From: VAZQ01 sp963702695
Lineage (GTDB): Bacteria > Pseudomonadota > Alphaproteobacteria > Rhizobiales > Xanthobacteraceae
DNA length: 64,000 nucleotides
Assembly: GCA_963702695.1 (NCBI GenBank)
Contig: CAVPDS010000023.1
Coordinates: forward strand, 62,001-126,000
Direction of reading: 5' to 3'
Under the pieces are notes generated by a model, which saw only the letters and a list, made by a program, of their open reading frames with translations, had not been told where the DNA came from and ran no database searches. Both the position numbers and the translations under genes were made by a program. Below, one piece after another: positions 36,079-45,104 of this stretch. Position 1 is the first letter of the stretch, and each line of letters starts with the position of its first letter.

Positions 36079-36598
36079 TGTTACCTCCATCAGGTTCCCA
36101 AGGTTGCCCCGACAACGTGGCTTGTCAGATTCTGGTTCCGGGCGTTGGCGCGGCAAATATTTCACGGCGCGCGCGAAACAGGCGGAACCAAAAGTAGAAT
36201 CTTGGATTATCGACGACTCTCAGACATCGAAAGCCCGCGCCAACCGGGCATCAAATCGGGCATCTCCCGGAGGTGAATCAAACTCCGCGGACGATCGCCG
36301 TCGCGCACCACAATTTAGTTAAATAAATGACAAATAAAATGATCTTTCATGTGTCGGCAACGCCGCATCAGGTGACAGTCAGGTGCGTGAAGCGCGCAAC
36401 TTCGGCGCCTCGGAGGCTGTTTGGCCGCGTGCGCGGCTGCATTTAAAGTCTCGGAAACCATTACAGCCTCGGAACCCATAACAGCCCGGCAAAATCCCCG
36501 CGTCATATCTCCGTCGCCCGTAGTTTAACCGAATATAGAGCGGCCCCGGGTAGGGTCTGGGCCAATTTCCGCAAATACGGGACCCCTGCGAGGTTATG
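36079..36598. other. Gene-free interval upstream of herA
   Basis: No supported ORF. It contains the divergent promoters of the 28-aa gene and herA, an AT-rich stretch near 36315-36345, and a tandem 18-base repeat at 36450-36485. The herA start is at ATG 36599, with GAGG at 36590. Confidence 0.45.
36450..36485 (+). repeat. Tandem 18-base repeat upstream of herA
   Basis: Two adjoining copies (36450-36467 and 36468-36485) agree at 16 of 18 positions around CTCGGAA-CCAT-ACAGC. They lie 114 bases before the herA start and could be a regulator binding site or a simple slippage product. Confidence 0.5.
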
Positions 36599-38456
36599 AT
36601 GTCCTTGGCCGATACGCTGCGAGATCAAGGCAAACCGTCAGACGCGCCCGGTGAGGTTTTCGGTCAAATCCATTCCGTCGATGGTTCGCAAGTGAGCATC
36701 GGGCTGCTGACTAAAAGCCCGGGCCGACTGCAGGCTGGAATCACCGTCGGCAAATTTGCCAAGATCAGGACCGCCAATGCACAACTTGTCGGCGTGATCA
36801 CCGACGTTTCCGTTCAGATGTCACCCGTCCTCAAGGATCAGGGCTTTCATGGCGCGGCCCACGTCGATCTCATGGGCGAAATCAGCGAGCGTGGCGTCGG
36901 CCCCATGCGCTTTCGCAGAGGCGTCACGGAATATCCCACGATCGGCGACCCCGCTTCCGCGCTGACCAAAGACGAAATGCGGACCATCTTCGACAGCTAT
37001 GGACAGCGATCGGTCAAGATCGGGCACCTGCAGCAGGACAGCTCCGTCAGCGTTTGCGTCGATATCGACGAGGTCCTGAGCAAGCATTTCGCGGTTCTCG
37101 GCACGACCGGCGTGGGCAAGTCCAGCGCGGTCGCCCTCATCCTGCATCAGATTCTGCGCGCGCGGCCGAACCTGCGGGTGCTCCTGCTCGACGTACACAA
37201 CGAATATGGGCGTTGCTTCGGAGATCGCGCCTACGTCGTGAACCCGCGCAACCTCCGGCTGCCGTTCTGGCTCTTCAACTTCGACGAGACCATCGATGTC
37301 TTCTTCGGCGGCCGCGCCTGCTCGGACGAAGAAATCGAGATTCTCTCCGAGGTGATCCCGCTCGCCAAGGCGGCCTATACCCAGTATCGCGTATCGCTGG
37401 ATAGGTTCGCGGTCAAGAAGGTCGATCCAAAAAGCATCGGCTACACCGTCGACACCCCGGTCCCCTACCGGCTGCAGGACTTGCTGACGATGCTCGACGA
37501 GCGGATGGGGAAACTCGAGAACCGGTCCTCGCGGATGATCTTTCACAAGCTCATCACCCGCATCGAGATGGTCAGCAACGACTCCCGCTATGCGTTCCTG
37601 TTCGAGAACGCCAATGTGGGCGGCGACACGATGGCGGAAGCCATCAGCCAACTGTTCCGGCTGCCGCCGGGCGGCAAGCCGATGACGATCATGCAGTTGG
37701 CGGGCTTCCCCGCCGAGGTCGTCGAACTCGGTGGTCTCGGTGCTGTGCCGGATGGCCTTTGATTTCGGTCTCTGGAGCGACGGCGCAAGCCCGCTGCTGT
37801 GCGTGTGCGAGGAAGCCCATCGGTACGCTTCCGCCGACCGGTCGATCGGCTTCGGTCCGACCCGTCGCGCGATCTCCCGCATCGCCAAGGAGGGACGCAA
37901 ATACGGCGTCTTCCTCGGGCTCGTGACCCAGCGCCCCGCCGAGCTCGACCCGACCATCATCTCCCAGTGCAGCACCCTGTTTGCGATGCGCATGTCGAAC
38001 GAGCGCGACCAGGCGCTGCTGCGCTCGGCGGTCGCGGACAGCGCCGGAAATCTCCTCGGCTTCGTGCCCTCGCTCGGCACGCGCGAGGCGCTCGTCTTCG
38101 GCATCGGCGTTCCGCTGCCGACGCGGCTGACGTTCGCCGAGTTGCCGCAGAGCTCGCTGCCCAAGAGCGAAGCTTTCACCGATGAAGGCGCCCTGCCCGC
38201 CGGCGTTCAGGACCTCAACTTCATCGCCTCGGTGGTCGAACGTTGGCGCGGCTCGACCGTCAGCCAGCGCGCGAACCAGGAAGGCGCCCCACCGCGCGAA
38301 ATAGCGCCAGGAATGAGCGCCGAAGCCGCGCCGCTGCAACCCGCCCCACCCGCGGCAGAACCAAGCCGGCTTGGCCTCCTCAAGAAACCCCTGGCCAGCG
38401 CGACCGATCCTTACGCGACACTGAGAAGCGCGATTTCCACGCAACAGAAGCGCTGA
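36599..38456 (+). pseudogene. HerA-like helicase/ATPase, interrupted by a 1-base insertion
   Basis: The N-terminal frame (to 37762) has a HAS-barrel-like start, the Walker A loop GTTGVGKSSAVALILHQIL and Walker B VLLLDVHNEYGRCFGDRAY. The C-terminal half continues in another frame: MAFDFGLWSDGASPLLCVCE, then EEAHRYASADRSIGFGPTRR and KYGVFLGLVTQRPAELDPTI, the second part of the FtsK-HerA ATPase core with its sensor and arginine-finger region. Removing one A at 37725/37726 joins them into a 618-residue protein of normal length. HerA pumps DNA for end processing, usually with NurA, which is absent here. All core motifs are intact, so error in the sequence is plausible. Confidence 0.8.
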
Positions 38457-38535
38457 GCGGCAGGCCGTCGTTGCATAGAGTTCAAGGCTGCGCCGCACAC
38501 CCGAGCGCGCGACGGAGAAGACACTCAGTTCGTCC

Positions 38536-38612
38536 GTCCCCGCGTAAGCGAGGACCAGGGGCACAACTCCGCCCTTCGAGCAAGAAGTCTCATTCCGCTT
38601 GCGCAGGAATGA
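38536..38612. repeat. REP-like palindrome pair
   Basis: Two palindromes: 38536-38555 (GTCCCCGC/GCGAGGAC, 4-base loop) and 38590-38612 (TCATTCC/GGAATGA, 9-base loop). They lie between the convergent herA and GGDEF/EAL genes and resemble the short extragenic palindromes common in Bradyrhizobium-like genomes. Confidence 0.5.
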
Positions 38613-38663
38613 GCGGACAGAGCGAACCCAACTGAAGATTGATCGGTCGTCAGAGTTGATGTG

Positions 38664-41012
38664 CTAACCGCTACGGGCTCTGCCGTCCGTTTGCGCTCGC
38701 CCCGGCCTCAAGCCTCTCCGATCGGATGGTTCGCGCACCGCTTCGAGCTGACGCCGATCGAGGCTCGGCGGCGTCACCTTCGCCGCATCGTCGAGAAAGA
38801 ACGGCTTGGAAAAATAGTAGCCCTGCGCATAACGGATGCGGGTGGCTGCCTGCAGGTAGGTCAACTCTTCGAACGTTTCGACGCCCTCGGCGACGATCGT
38901 CATTCCCAGCGAGTTGCCGAGCGATTCGATCGTCCTCAGGATGCTCTGGCTGCGCGGCCGCTCGTGGATGCCGGAGATGAATGATCGGTCGACCTTGAGC
39001 TCGTCGGCAGTGATGTCCGCCAGGGCGCTGAGCGACGAATAGCCGGTGCCGAAGTCATCGATGGAGACGCGCACTCCGATTTCGCGCAACATCGGAAGGA
39101 TTTGCGTCTGGAACTCGCGCTTGGCGACGAATGCGTCCTCGGTCAGCTCGATCATCACGCGATCGGCGCGATTGCTCGCTTTCAATGTCTCCACCAGCGA
39201 GCGCATGAAATTCACGTCGCCAGCCTGCTTGGCCGCGACGTTGATGCTGATGGTCGTGTCCGACCCGAACGCTGCATCGAGGCAATCGATCGATTGCAAT
39301 GCCTCGGTGAGCACGAAGCAGGTGATGGGATCGATCAGCCCCAGCTCGATGGCCAATTCGATGAATGCGCTCGGCGGATGGATCTCGCCGTCGTCGTCGC
39401 GCCACCGCACCAGAGTTTCGAACCCGACCACCTCCTCGGTGCGGATATCGATCTTAGGCTGGAATGCGCAGCAGAACCGGCGGTCGCGGATGGCGAGGCG
39501 CAGCCGCTGCTCCGATTCCATCCGCGCCGTGATCGTCTGGCCCATCCTGACGTCGAAGTAGGTTGCGGCCCCCTTGGTGCTGGCTTTGGCCCGATACATG
39601 GCATTGTCGGCGTTCCGGCGCAGCTCTTCGAAGGTCGAACCATGCTCGGGATGGACGCTCACCCCGATCGAAGCCGAGGTGAAGATCTCGAAAGCTTCGA
39701 TCTGGAATGGCTGCTTCAGGTCCTCCAGGATGCCGCTGACGATCGTGTGGATGTCGTCGTCGCTTTTCACCTGGTCGAGGAAAAGCAGGAATTCGTCGCC
39801 ACTGATGCGTGCGAGCATGTCGCCCTCGCGCAGCCGCTTCGCCACCCGCCGGGCCAGCTTCACCAGCAACGCGTCGCCGATGGCATGGCTGTAGTAATCG
39901 TTGATGTGCTTGAAATTGTCGAGATCGATAAAGGCAAGCGCGAAGCGCTCGCCGTTATCGCTGCGCCCGAGCGCGCCCTCGACATGCTTCTGAATGAGAA
40001 TGCGGTTGGGAATGCCCGTCAACTCGTCGAAATGCACGCGCTCCGCCAGGTCCATCTCGACCCGCTTGCGCTCGGTGATGTCGAGGGAGGTGGTGACCAG
40101 AAGCGTCTGATCGAGGAGTTGCAACGCCTTGTGCGAGGTCAGCCAGGTTTGCTCTCCCGCCTCGGTCGGAACGATTTCCTCCGCCACGTTCAAGTGTCCC
40201 GACCGCATCAGGCCGACCTCCCATTCCCGTCGGCTGGCAGCATCTTCGAGCGAGAGAAAATCGCTCGGCGACACGCCGATCAGGGAATCCGCCGGAGTCG
40301 CCAAATTCGCGGCCGCAATACTGTTCACGACGATGAATTTGCCGTCCGCGTCCTGCACCGAGAGCGCGATCGGGAGATGATCGACGATTTCCTGCAGAAG
40401 CTTGTTCTTTTGCTGTGCCTCATGCTCAGTTTGACGCAACTGTGCCACGAGATCGGACAAACGCGAAATCTCGGATTCGAGCTTGCTGCCCATTCGCGCC
40501 ACCAGCGCAGCGAGCGAGACGCCGGAACACTGCCGCGCGACGGCCACGTGGTCGTCGCCGAAACCCTCTGGCCCCTCGCGCAGCAGGACGAGGGCGGCGC
40601 GCTGGTCACCGATGCCGATCGGAAGACAGAGCGCCGGCTGACCCGGCGCGATCAGCTCGGCAGGAAGGTCCGGCCAGTCCGCAGGCGCTGGCGCGAAATT
40701 CGAAGCCCAGACCCGACCGACCAGCACGCTTTGGAGCAACTCCCCCATCGGGCAGCGCCGACCGACCACATCCAAGTGCAAAGCGGCAACGCATAGCAGA
40801 TTGCCCTCGTCCTCCCGCAGAACCAGCACTTGGTCGGGGTGAAAGACTTCACGGCACACCTGCAGCAGGCTCGACAGCGATTGATCGTCGGCTTCAAGAT
40901 TCAACAACGCCGACAAGACGGCGAGACTCGCCTGCACCGTTGGGGGGCCCGATCCCGATGGGGCATCGGGCAGCGCTTCGGGCACGCTGCTGACTTCCTG
41001 CGAACCTTCCAT
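38664..41012 (-). CDS. GAF-PAS-GGDEF-EAL cyclic-di-GMP protein
   Basis: 782 residues, cytoplasmic. An N-terminal GAF-like region (about 30-170) is followed by a PAS domain (about 195-315, DHLPIALSVQDADGKFIVVN), a GGDEF domain (about 330-490) and an EAL domain (about 510-755). The cyclase motif is SGDEF, but the inhibitory-site RxxD (REGD) five residues upstream is present. The EAL domain has ETLVRW and IDDFGTGYSSLSALA, so phosphodiesterase activity is plausible, with the GGDEF half perhaps binding GTP or cyclic-di-GMP as a regulator. A PilZ effector is encoded at 12019. Confidence 0.9.
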   Translation of the reverse strand: MEGSQEVSSVPEALPDAPSGSGPPTVQASLAVLSALLNLEADDQSLSSLLQVCREVFHPDQVLVLREDEGNLLCVAALHLDVVGRRCPMGELLQSVLVGRVWASNFAPAPADWPDLPAELIAPGQPALCLPIGIGDQRAALVLLREGPEGFGDDHVAVARQCSGVSLAALVARMGSKLESEISRLSDLVAQLRQTEHEAQQKNKLLQEIVDHLPIALSVQDADGKFIVVNSIAAANLATPADSLIGVSPSDFLSLEDAASRREWEVGLMRSGHLNVAEEIVPTEAGEQTWLTSHKALQLLDQTLLVTTSLDITERKRVEMDLAERVHFDELTGIPNRILIQKHVEGALGRSDNGERFALAFIDLDNFKHINDYYSHAIGDALLVKLARRVAKRLREGDMLARISGDEFLLFLDQVKSDDDIHTIVSGILEDLKQPFQIEAFEIFTSASIGVSVHPEHGSTFEELRRNADNAMYRAKASTKGAATYFDVRMGQTITARMESEQRLRLAIRDRRFCCAFQPKIDIRTEEVVGFETLVRWRDDDGEIHPPSAFIELAIELGLIDPITCFVLTEALQSIDCLDAAFGSDTTISINVAAKQAGDVNFMRSLVETLKASNRADRVMIELTEDAFVAKREFQTQILPMLREIGVRVSIDDFGTGYSSLSALADITADELKVDRSFISGIHERPRSQSILRTIESLGNSLGMTIVAEGVETFEELTYLQAATRIRYAQGYYFSKPFFLDDAAKVTPPSLDRRQLEAVREPSDRRGLRPGRAQTDGRARSG

Positions 41013-41265
41013 GTTCGTTCACACGAAGCCGTCGCCCATCCCTGCACCGATTTCGGCGCGGGCGAGCGCGATAACGCGAGCGGTCGAATCGAATCGCAGC
41101 GACCGCCGACTAAATCCTCGATTTTCGCGAAGCATTTGCGCCACGCCCCGAACCATGAGGGGCCAATTAACCAGAGAACAGTTCGAAAATTGTTGCGGGC
41201 AATCCGAATGGAAGCGGTCAACGCTCCAGTTGGGTTAATAAATCACTTGCACCAAACTCGAAAAC

Positions 41266-41354
41266 TGGTGCGGGCGGCCGGACTCGAACCGGCACAGCTC
41301 TCGCGAGCCGAGGGATTTTAAGTCCCTTGCGTCTACCGGTTCCGCCACGCCCGC
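41266..41354 (-). tRNA. tRNA-Leu (TAA)
   Basis: A complete class II tRNA. The acceptor stem GCGGGCG pairs with CGCCCGC, the D arm begins TGGCGG, the anticodon stem AGGGA/TCCCT holds loop CTTAAAA with anticodon TAA, a long variable arm (GGCTCGCGAGAGCT) follows, and the T arm has GGTTCGAGTCC. The CCA end is encoded (41266-41268). Reads UUA leucine codons. Confidence 0.95.
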
Positions 41355-41436
41355 AGACCGGCGCAGATGCTATCGGGTGGCCTGTGCCGCGCCAAGACCC
41401 CCGGTGGCGCCGTGCGTGTTCGGGGCCCGGGAGCGA

Positions 41437-41880
41437 TCAATCCTTGAGCATCCGGCCCCAGATGGTCTCCCAGTCCTGGCCGGCGAGGTCGGTCACGCGT
41501 CCGTTCCGCTCGTGGAATTTGTTCGGAATCTGGAACATCGCCAGTGTAAGCGCGCCCTCGGGGGCCCAGGCGACGTGGCGGCTGCCAGCTTCCCGCCAGA
41601 CGAACTCGCCGGCGCCGACTTCGAGGCCGGCGGCCGGGCCTTCCTTGTCCACCAGCGTGCCTTCGAGCACATAGGTCTGCTCGATCCGCACGTGCTCGTG
41701 GTCGGGCAGAACCGCGCCGGGGGCGAAGCGCATCAAGGCAGTCACCAAGCCGGTTGCGCGATCGAACAGCAGCGTCTTCGCCTCGCACCCGGGGAATCGC
41801 GTCTTCTGCCAGCTCATGTCGCTGGGGCGCACCAGATGGGAATGCTGGTCGGATGTGGTCTCGGGCGTGATGGCGTCCAT
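41437..41880 (-). CDS. Cupin-domain (ChrR-like) protein
   Basis: 147 residues, single cupin barrel. Metal-site motif 1 is seen in PGAVLPDHEHVRIEQTYVLEG, motif 2 in GEFVWREAGSRHVAWAPEG. The arrangement resembles the ChrR cupin domain of anti-sigma factors, but the zinc-binding N-terminal domain of those proteins is lacking, so this is a stand-alone cupin, perhaps a metal-dependent dioxygenase or binding protein. It lies downstream of the hypothetical gene at 41941 in the same direction. Confidence 0.82.
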   Translation of the reverse strand: MDAITPETTSDQHSHLVRPSDMSWQKTRFPGCEAKTLLFDRATGLVTALMRFAPGAVLPDHEHVRIEQTYVLEGTLVDKEGPAAGLEVGAGEFVWREAGSRHVAWAPEGALTLAMFQIPNKFHERNGRVTDLAGQDWETIWGRMLKD

Positions 41881-41940
41881 GAGGCTATTCTCGGCTCTTG
41901 TTGTCCGAGCCGATGATAGCGAAAAGCCGCGCGTACGTCT

Positions 41941-42228
41941 CTAAGCGGCGTCCTCGCTGGCCTGTATCCCCACCGCACCGGCGAACTCGCAGGCGATCTG
42001 GAACGACACAATAAGAAAATCGGCATCCATCTTGGTCGACCGGAAGAAAAGATCGATTTCGCGCCGGAATCGATCGAGGTCGCGTTTGAGGCCAAGGTTG
42101 GATGGCTTTTCGCTTTTGTAAAGGTATTCGAGAACGCGGGAGTCCACTCCCAGATCGATCAGCAACAGCGCCAGCGTTGCGTGATTGACCTCATTTTCTT
42201 GCGCGAAAGCGAAGATCGTTTCGCGCAA
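41941..42228 (-). CDS. Helical protein of unknown function, 5' end unclear
   Basis: 95 residues if translation begins at the TTG at 42228. The product is helical with TIFAFAQENEVNHATLALLL and KRDLDRFRREIDLFFRSTK. The frame stays open about 24 codons further up (GENAGALEEIYNDLREKL, clearly coding-like) without a start codon. An ATG in another frame at 42307 (MAEARDRLI) would join it after a one-base change near 42282. The true gene may thus be about 120 residues and carry a frameshift. No family recognised. Confidence 0.5.
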   Translation of the reverse strand: MRETIFAFAQENEVNHATLALLLIDLGVDSRVLEYLYKSEKPSNLGLKRDLDRFRREIDLFFRSTKMDADFLIVSFQIACEFAGAVGIQASEDAA

Positions 42229-42357
42229 CTTTTCGCGAAGGTCGTTGTAGATCTCTTCGAGCGCCCCCGCATTTTCCCCTAAATCAGCCGGTCCCGGGCT
42301 TCAGCCATCGCGCGCTCCCAGTCGAGATTGGCGAATATTTTGGCTGAGTCGGAGCTC

Positions 42358-42882
42358 TCAAGCGCTCCCTTCCCGTATCGGCGGCTGGAAGGCGAGCCCA
42401 GTATCCCACGGAAAAAATATCCAGGTGTCCTGCGATACCCCGGTGATGAACGTATCGACCAGCGGACGGCCCATCGGTTTCGCGTAGACCGCCGCGAAAT
42501 GCGCCTCCGGCAGGAGGTCGCGCACGAGCCGCGCGGTCTGGCCGGTATCGACGAGGTCGTCGACGATCAGCACGCCTTTTCCCCGCCCACCCCCTCGCGC
42601 AGCGATGTCGGGAGCCACCGATTTGAGCACCTGCAGATCGCCCTGCGTGGTGTGGTTATAGCTCGCCACGCACACCGTCTCGATCACCCGGATGCCCAGT
42701 TCACGCGCGACGATGGCAGCCGGCACCAGGCCACCGCGGGTTACGCACACGATCGCTTCGAAGGGGCCTGCCTCGGCCAGCCGCCACGCCAACGCGCGGG
42801 CGTCGCGGTGGAATTGATCCCAGGAAACCGGAAACGGCTTGCGCGCCGTCGGCGGGACCTCTGCTGGCTGCGGCTCGGCCAT
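42358..42882 (-). CDS. gpt: Xanthine-guanine phosphoribosyltransferase
   Basis: 174 residues. Type I phosphoribosyltransferase fold: FEAIVCVTRGGLVPAAIVAREL, and the PRPP-binding VLIVDDLVDTGQTARLVRDL. Similar in length and layout to bacterial Gpt, including YAKPMGRPLVDTFI and DTWIFFPWDTGLAFQPP at the C-terminus, where WIxFPWD is diagnostic. It salvages guanine and xanthine with PRPP in the cytoplasm, often at the membrane. It begins 18 bases after the stop of the upstream dioxygenase gene. Confidence 0.93.
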   Translation of the reverse strand: MAEPQPAEVPPTARKPFPVSWDQFHRDARALAWRLAEAGPFEAIVCVTRGGLVPAAIVARELGIRVIETVCVASYNHTTQGDLQVLKSVAPDIAARGGGRGKGVLIVDDLVDTGQTARLVRDLLPEAHFAAVYAKPMGRPLVDTFITGVSQDTWIFFPWDTGLAFQPPIREGSA

Positions 42883-42900
42883 CGGGGCTGCCCGTGTCCC

Positions 42901-43497
42901 CTAGCGTACGTTTATTATGAAATCGAACCGTGCCGACATGATCTCCCCAGTGTCCGCGATCCGCATCAACAGCGCGGGATCGAACAGATCGTCGCGGGAA
43001 TTCATCGGTTCGTTCGGAAAATAGAGCTGGGTAGTAAGCAATTGCCGGCCCGGCGAAATCACCTTCACATGATAGTGGCGGGTCCGGCCGGGATAAAGCG
43101 CCGGCACGATCGTGCGAAAGCTGAAGCGGCCCGCGTCATCGGTCAGCAGGTGGCCGCGATACCGAAAGCCCTTCTCGTCGTAGTCGCCATGCTCGTCAGC
43201 GTGCCAAAGATCAATGATGACGCGCGGCATGGGACGGCAGGTTCGGCTCAGCACCGCGCCGGATAGCTGCGCGACACGCGCTTTCGCAAAGGGTTCGAGC
43301 AGGTCGGCACGTTCGGGCGAGCGCGGCTTGTAGAACGGCCCCTCGATCTGCGGGTGGGAAGGCTCGTCGCCGTCATGACACGCCGGCGTCGGCGCCAGAT
43401 CCTGCGCCAGGACGGTGGCGGGCTCGCCGGCCAGACCGATACCGCCGGTGGCGAGCGCGCTCCTGATAAGGTCGCGACGCGAGGGACGCTGCAACAT
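42901..43497 (-). CDS. Exported intradiol ring-cleavage dioxygenase-like protein
   Basis: 198 residues. The N-terminus RRDLIRSALATGGIGLAG is a Tat-type signal. The body is a protocatechuate 3,4-dioxygenase/intradiol fold: IEGPFYKPRSPERADL, IDLWHADEHGDYD (Tyr ligand), YRGHLLTDDAGRFSFRTIVPA, and RTRHYHVKVISPGRQLLTTQL with the HYH pair of iron ligands. Iron(III) would thus be bound by two Tyr and two His. Tat-exported intradiol-like proteins are a known group of unsure substrate. Followed by gpt, preceded by the CinA-like gene, all minus strand. Confidence 0.85.
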   Translation of the reverse strand: MLQRPSRRDLIRSALATGGIGLAGEPATVLAQDLAPTPACHDGDEPSHPQIEGPFYKPRSPERADLLEPFAKARVAQLSGAVLSRTCRPMPRVIIDLWHADEHGDYDEKGFRYRGHLLTDDAGRFSFRTIVPALYPGRTRHYHVKVISPGRQLLTTQLYFPNEPMNSRDDLFDPALLMRIADTGEIMSARFDFIINVR

Positions 43498-43515
43498 GAA
43501 ATCCTCCTGCCGTTT

Positions 43516-44292
43516 TCACTGACGCGGCGCCGCCGCGCGCACGCGCACCAGCATGACTTCCACCGCACGCTTGGCGGCATCGAGCTTGTCCGGGTCGCGC
43601 GCGCGCAAAACCACGTTCGTATTCGGCCCCCGCTCCTCGTCGAAGAACGGGTAGCTGCCGATCGCCACATCGGGATGCGCCTTGGCGATATCGCCGAGCG
43701 GTGTGCCGATGTCGCCCTCGCGGGCGTCGGCGCGCACAGTCTCGGACAGCACGCGCACGCCGGTCTTGAGCTTCGGCGCGACTTCATCGAGCATCACCTG
43801 CATGATCGAGGGCACGCCCGCCATGACGATCACGTTGCCGAGCCAGAAGCCGGGCGCCGCCGAGACCTTGTTAAGCACGAGTTCGGCGCCGGCCGGAATA
43901 CGCGTCATGCGCATGCGCGCCTCGTTGAGCTCGCCGCCGGTCTTGGCCAGCCGCTCGCTCAGGATCGCGACCGCCCGCGGGTCGTGATCGATCGTCACGC
44001 CGAATGCCTTGGCGACGCATTCGGCGGTGATGTCGTCGTGGGTCGGCCCGATGCCGCCGGTGGTGAAGACGTAAGTGCAGCGAGCGCGCAGCTCGTTGAC
44101 CGCGGCGACGATCGCCGTCTCGTCGTCAGCCACGACGCGGACCTCCACCAGATCGATGCCGATTGCGGTCAGGTACTCGGCGATATAGCCGATGTTCTTG
44201 TCCTTCGTGCGTCCCGAGAGGATTTCATCCCCGATTACCAGCACAGCCGCAGTGACGAGGGGGTGGGGCTCGGGGGCGTTCGCGGCCGTCAT
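43516..44292 (-). CDS. CinA-like / molybdopterin-binding domain protein
   Basis: 258 residues from the ATG at 44292 (MTAANAPEPHPLVTAAVLVI); the frame extends 26 codons up without support. The MoCF_biosynth (MoaB/Mog-type) domain is shown by IGDEILSGRTKDKNIGYIAE, RVVADDETAIVAAV, VFTTGGIGPTHDDITAECVA and VIVMAGVPSIMQVM. It lacks the C-terminal CinA deamidase domain, like many alphaproteobacterial 'competence/damage-inducible A' annotations. A pyrophosphatase-like role for ADP-ribose or FAD has been proposed for related proteins. Confidence 0.88.
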   Translation of the reverse strand: MTAANAPEPHPLVTAAVLVIGDEILSGRTKDKNIGYIAEYLTAIGIDLVEVRVVADDETAIVAAVNELRARCTYVFTTGGIGPTHDDITAECVAKAFGVTIDHDPRAVAILSERLAKTGGELNEARMRMTRIPAGAELVLNKVSAAPGFWLGNVIVMAGVPSIMQVMLDEVAPKLKTGVRVLSETVRADAREGDIGTPLGDIAKAHPDVAIGSYPFFDEERGPNTNVVLRARDPDKLDAAKRAVEVMLVRVRAAAPRQ

Positions 44293-44436
44293 GATGCTTC
44301 GCGCTCCGTCGGCGGGGGGACAAACTGGGATCCAAGACAAACTGTGATCCAAAATGGCATTGTGGGTCATGCGGCTTCAAGCCGCTTACCGGCTCAAACG
44401 CAAGAAAGCTGCTCATTCCAGCCAAGGGACGCAACC

Positions 44437-45066
44437 GTGATCGACCTCTACACCTGGACCACCCCCAACGGCCGCAAGATTTCCATCGCCCTGGAGGAAC
44501 TGGGGATGCCCTACGAGGTGCATCCGGTCGACATTTCCAAGGATGAGCAGTTCAAGCCGGAGTTCCTCAAGATCAGCCCAAACAACCGCATTCCGGCCAT
44601 CGTCGATCGGGACAACGGCATTCATCTGATGGAGTCCGGCGCGATCCTGCTCTACCTCGCCGAAAAGGCGGGAAAGCTCCTGCCGCGCGAGCTCGAGCCA
44701 CGTTTCCGCGTCATCGAATGGCTGATGTGGCAGATGGGTGGACCCGGCCCAATGTTCGGCCAGGTCCATCACTTCGTGAAATACAACAAGGGCAAAGCGC
44801 CCTATGCCGAAGAGCGGTACCTCGCCGAGGCGCGCCGGCTCTACGGCGTGCTCGACCGCCGGCTGGCGGAGCATGAGTACGTCGCCGACAGCTATTCGGT
44901 CGCCGACATCGCGATCTGGCCCTGGGTCTCCCGCTACGAGTGGCAGACCATCGACCTCAACAACTACCCCAGCGTCAAGCGCTGGTATGTCGCAATTGCC
45001 AACCGGCCCGCAGTGCAGAAAGGATATCACGTGCCCAAGAAGGTGCAGGACATCCCGATTCCGTGA
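44437..45066 (+). CDS. Glutathione S-transferase, YfcG/Nu-like
   Basis: 209 residues with a GTG start at 44437 (AAGGGA seven bases upstream). The thioredoxin-fold half begins IDLYTWTTPNGRKISIALEE, with NNRIPAIVDRD and MESGAILLYLAEKAG for glutathione binding; the helical half has EWLMWQMGGPGPMFGQVHHF and VADIAIWPWVSRYEW. TPNGRK and the GPMFGQ segment are typical of YfcG/YghU-type GSTs, which reduce disulfides using two glutathiones. The gene begins an apparent two-gene unit with the TctC gene 38 bases later. Confidence 0.93.
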   Translation: MIDLYTWTTPNGRKISIALEELGMPYEVHPVDISKDEQFKPEFLKISPNNRIPAIVDRDNGIHLMESGAILLYLAEKAGKLLPRELEPRFRVIEWLMWQMGGPGPMFGQVHHFVKYNKGKAPYAEERYLAEARRLYGVLDRRLAEHEYVADSYSVADIAIWPWVSRYEWQTIDLNNYPSVKRWYVAIANRPAVQKGYHVPKKVQDIPIP

Positions 45067-45104
45067 TGGACGCAGCCAGCAAAGCTGTTCGAGAGGAGAC
45101 TTCG

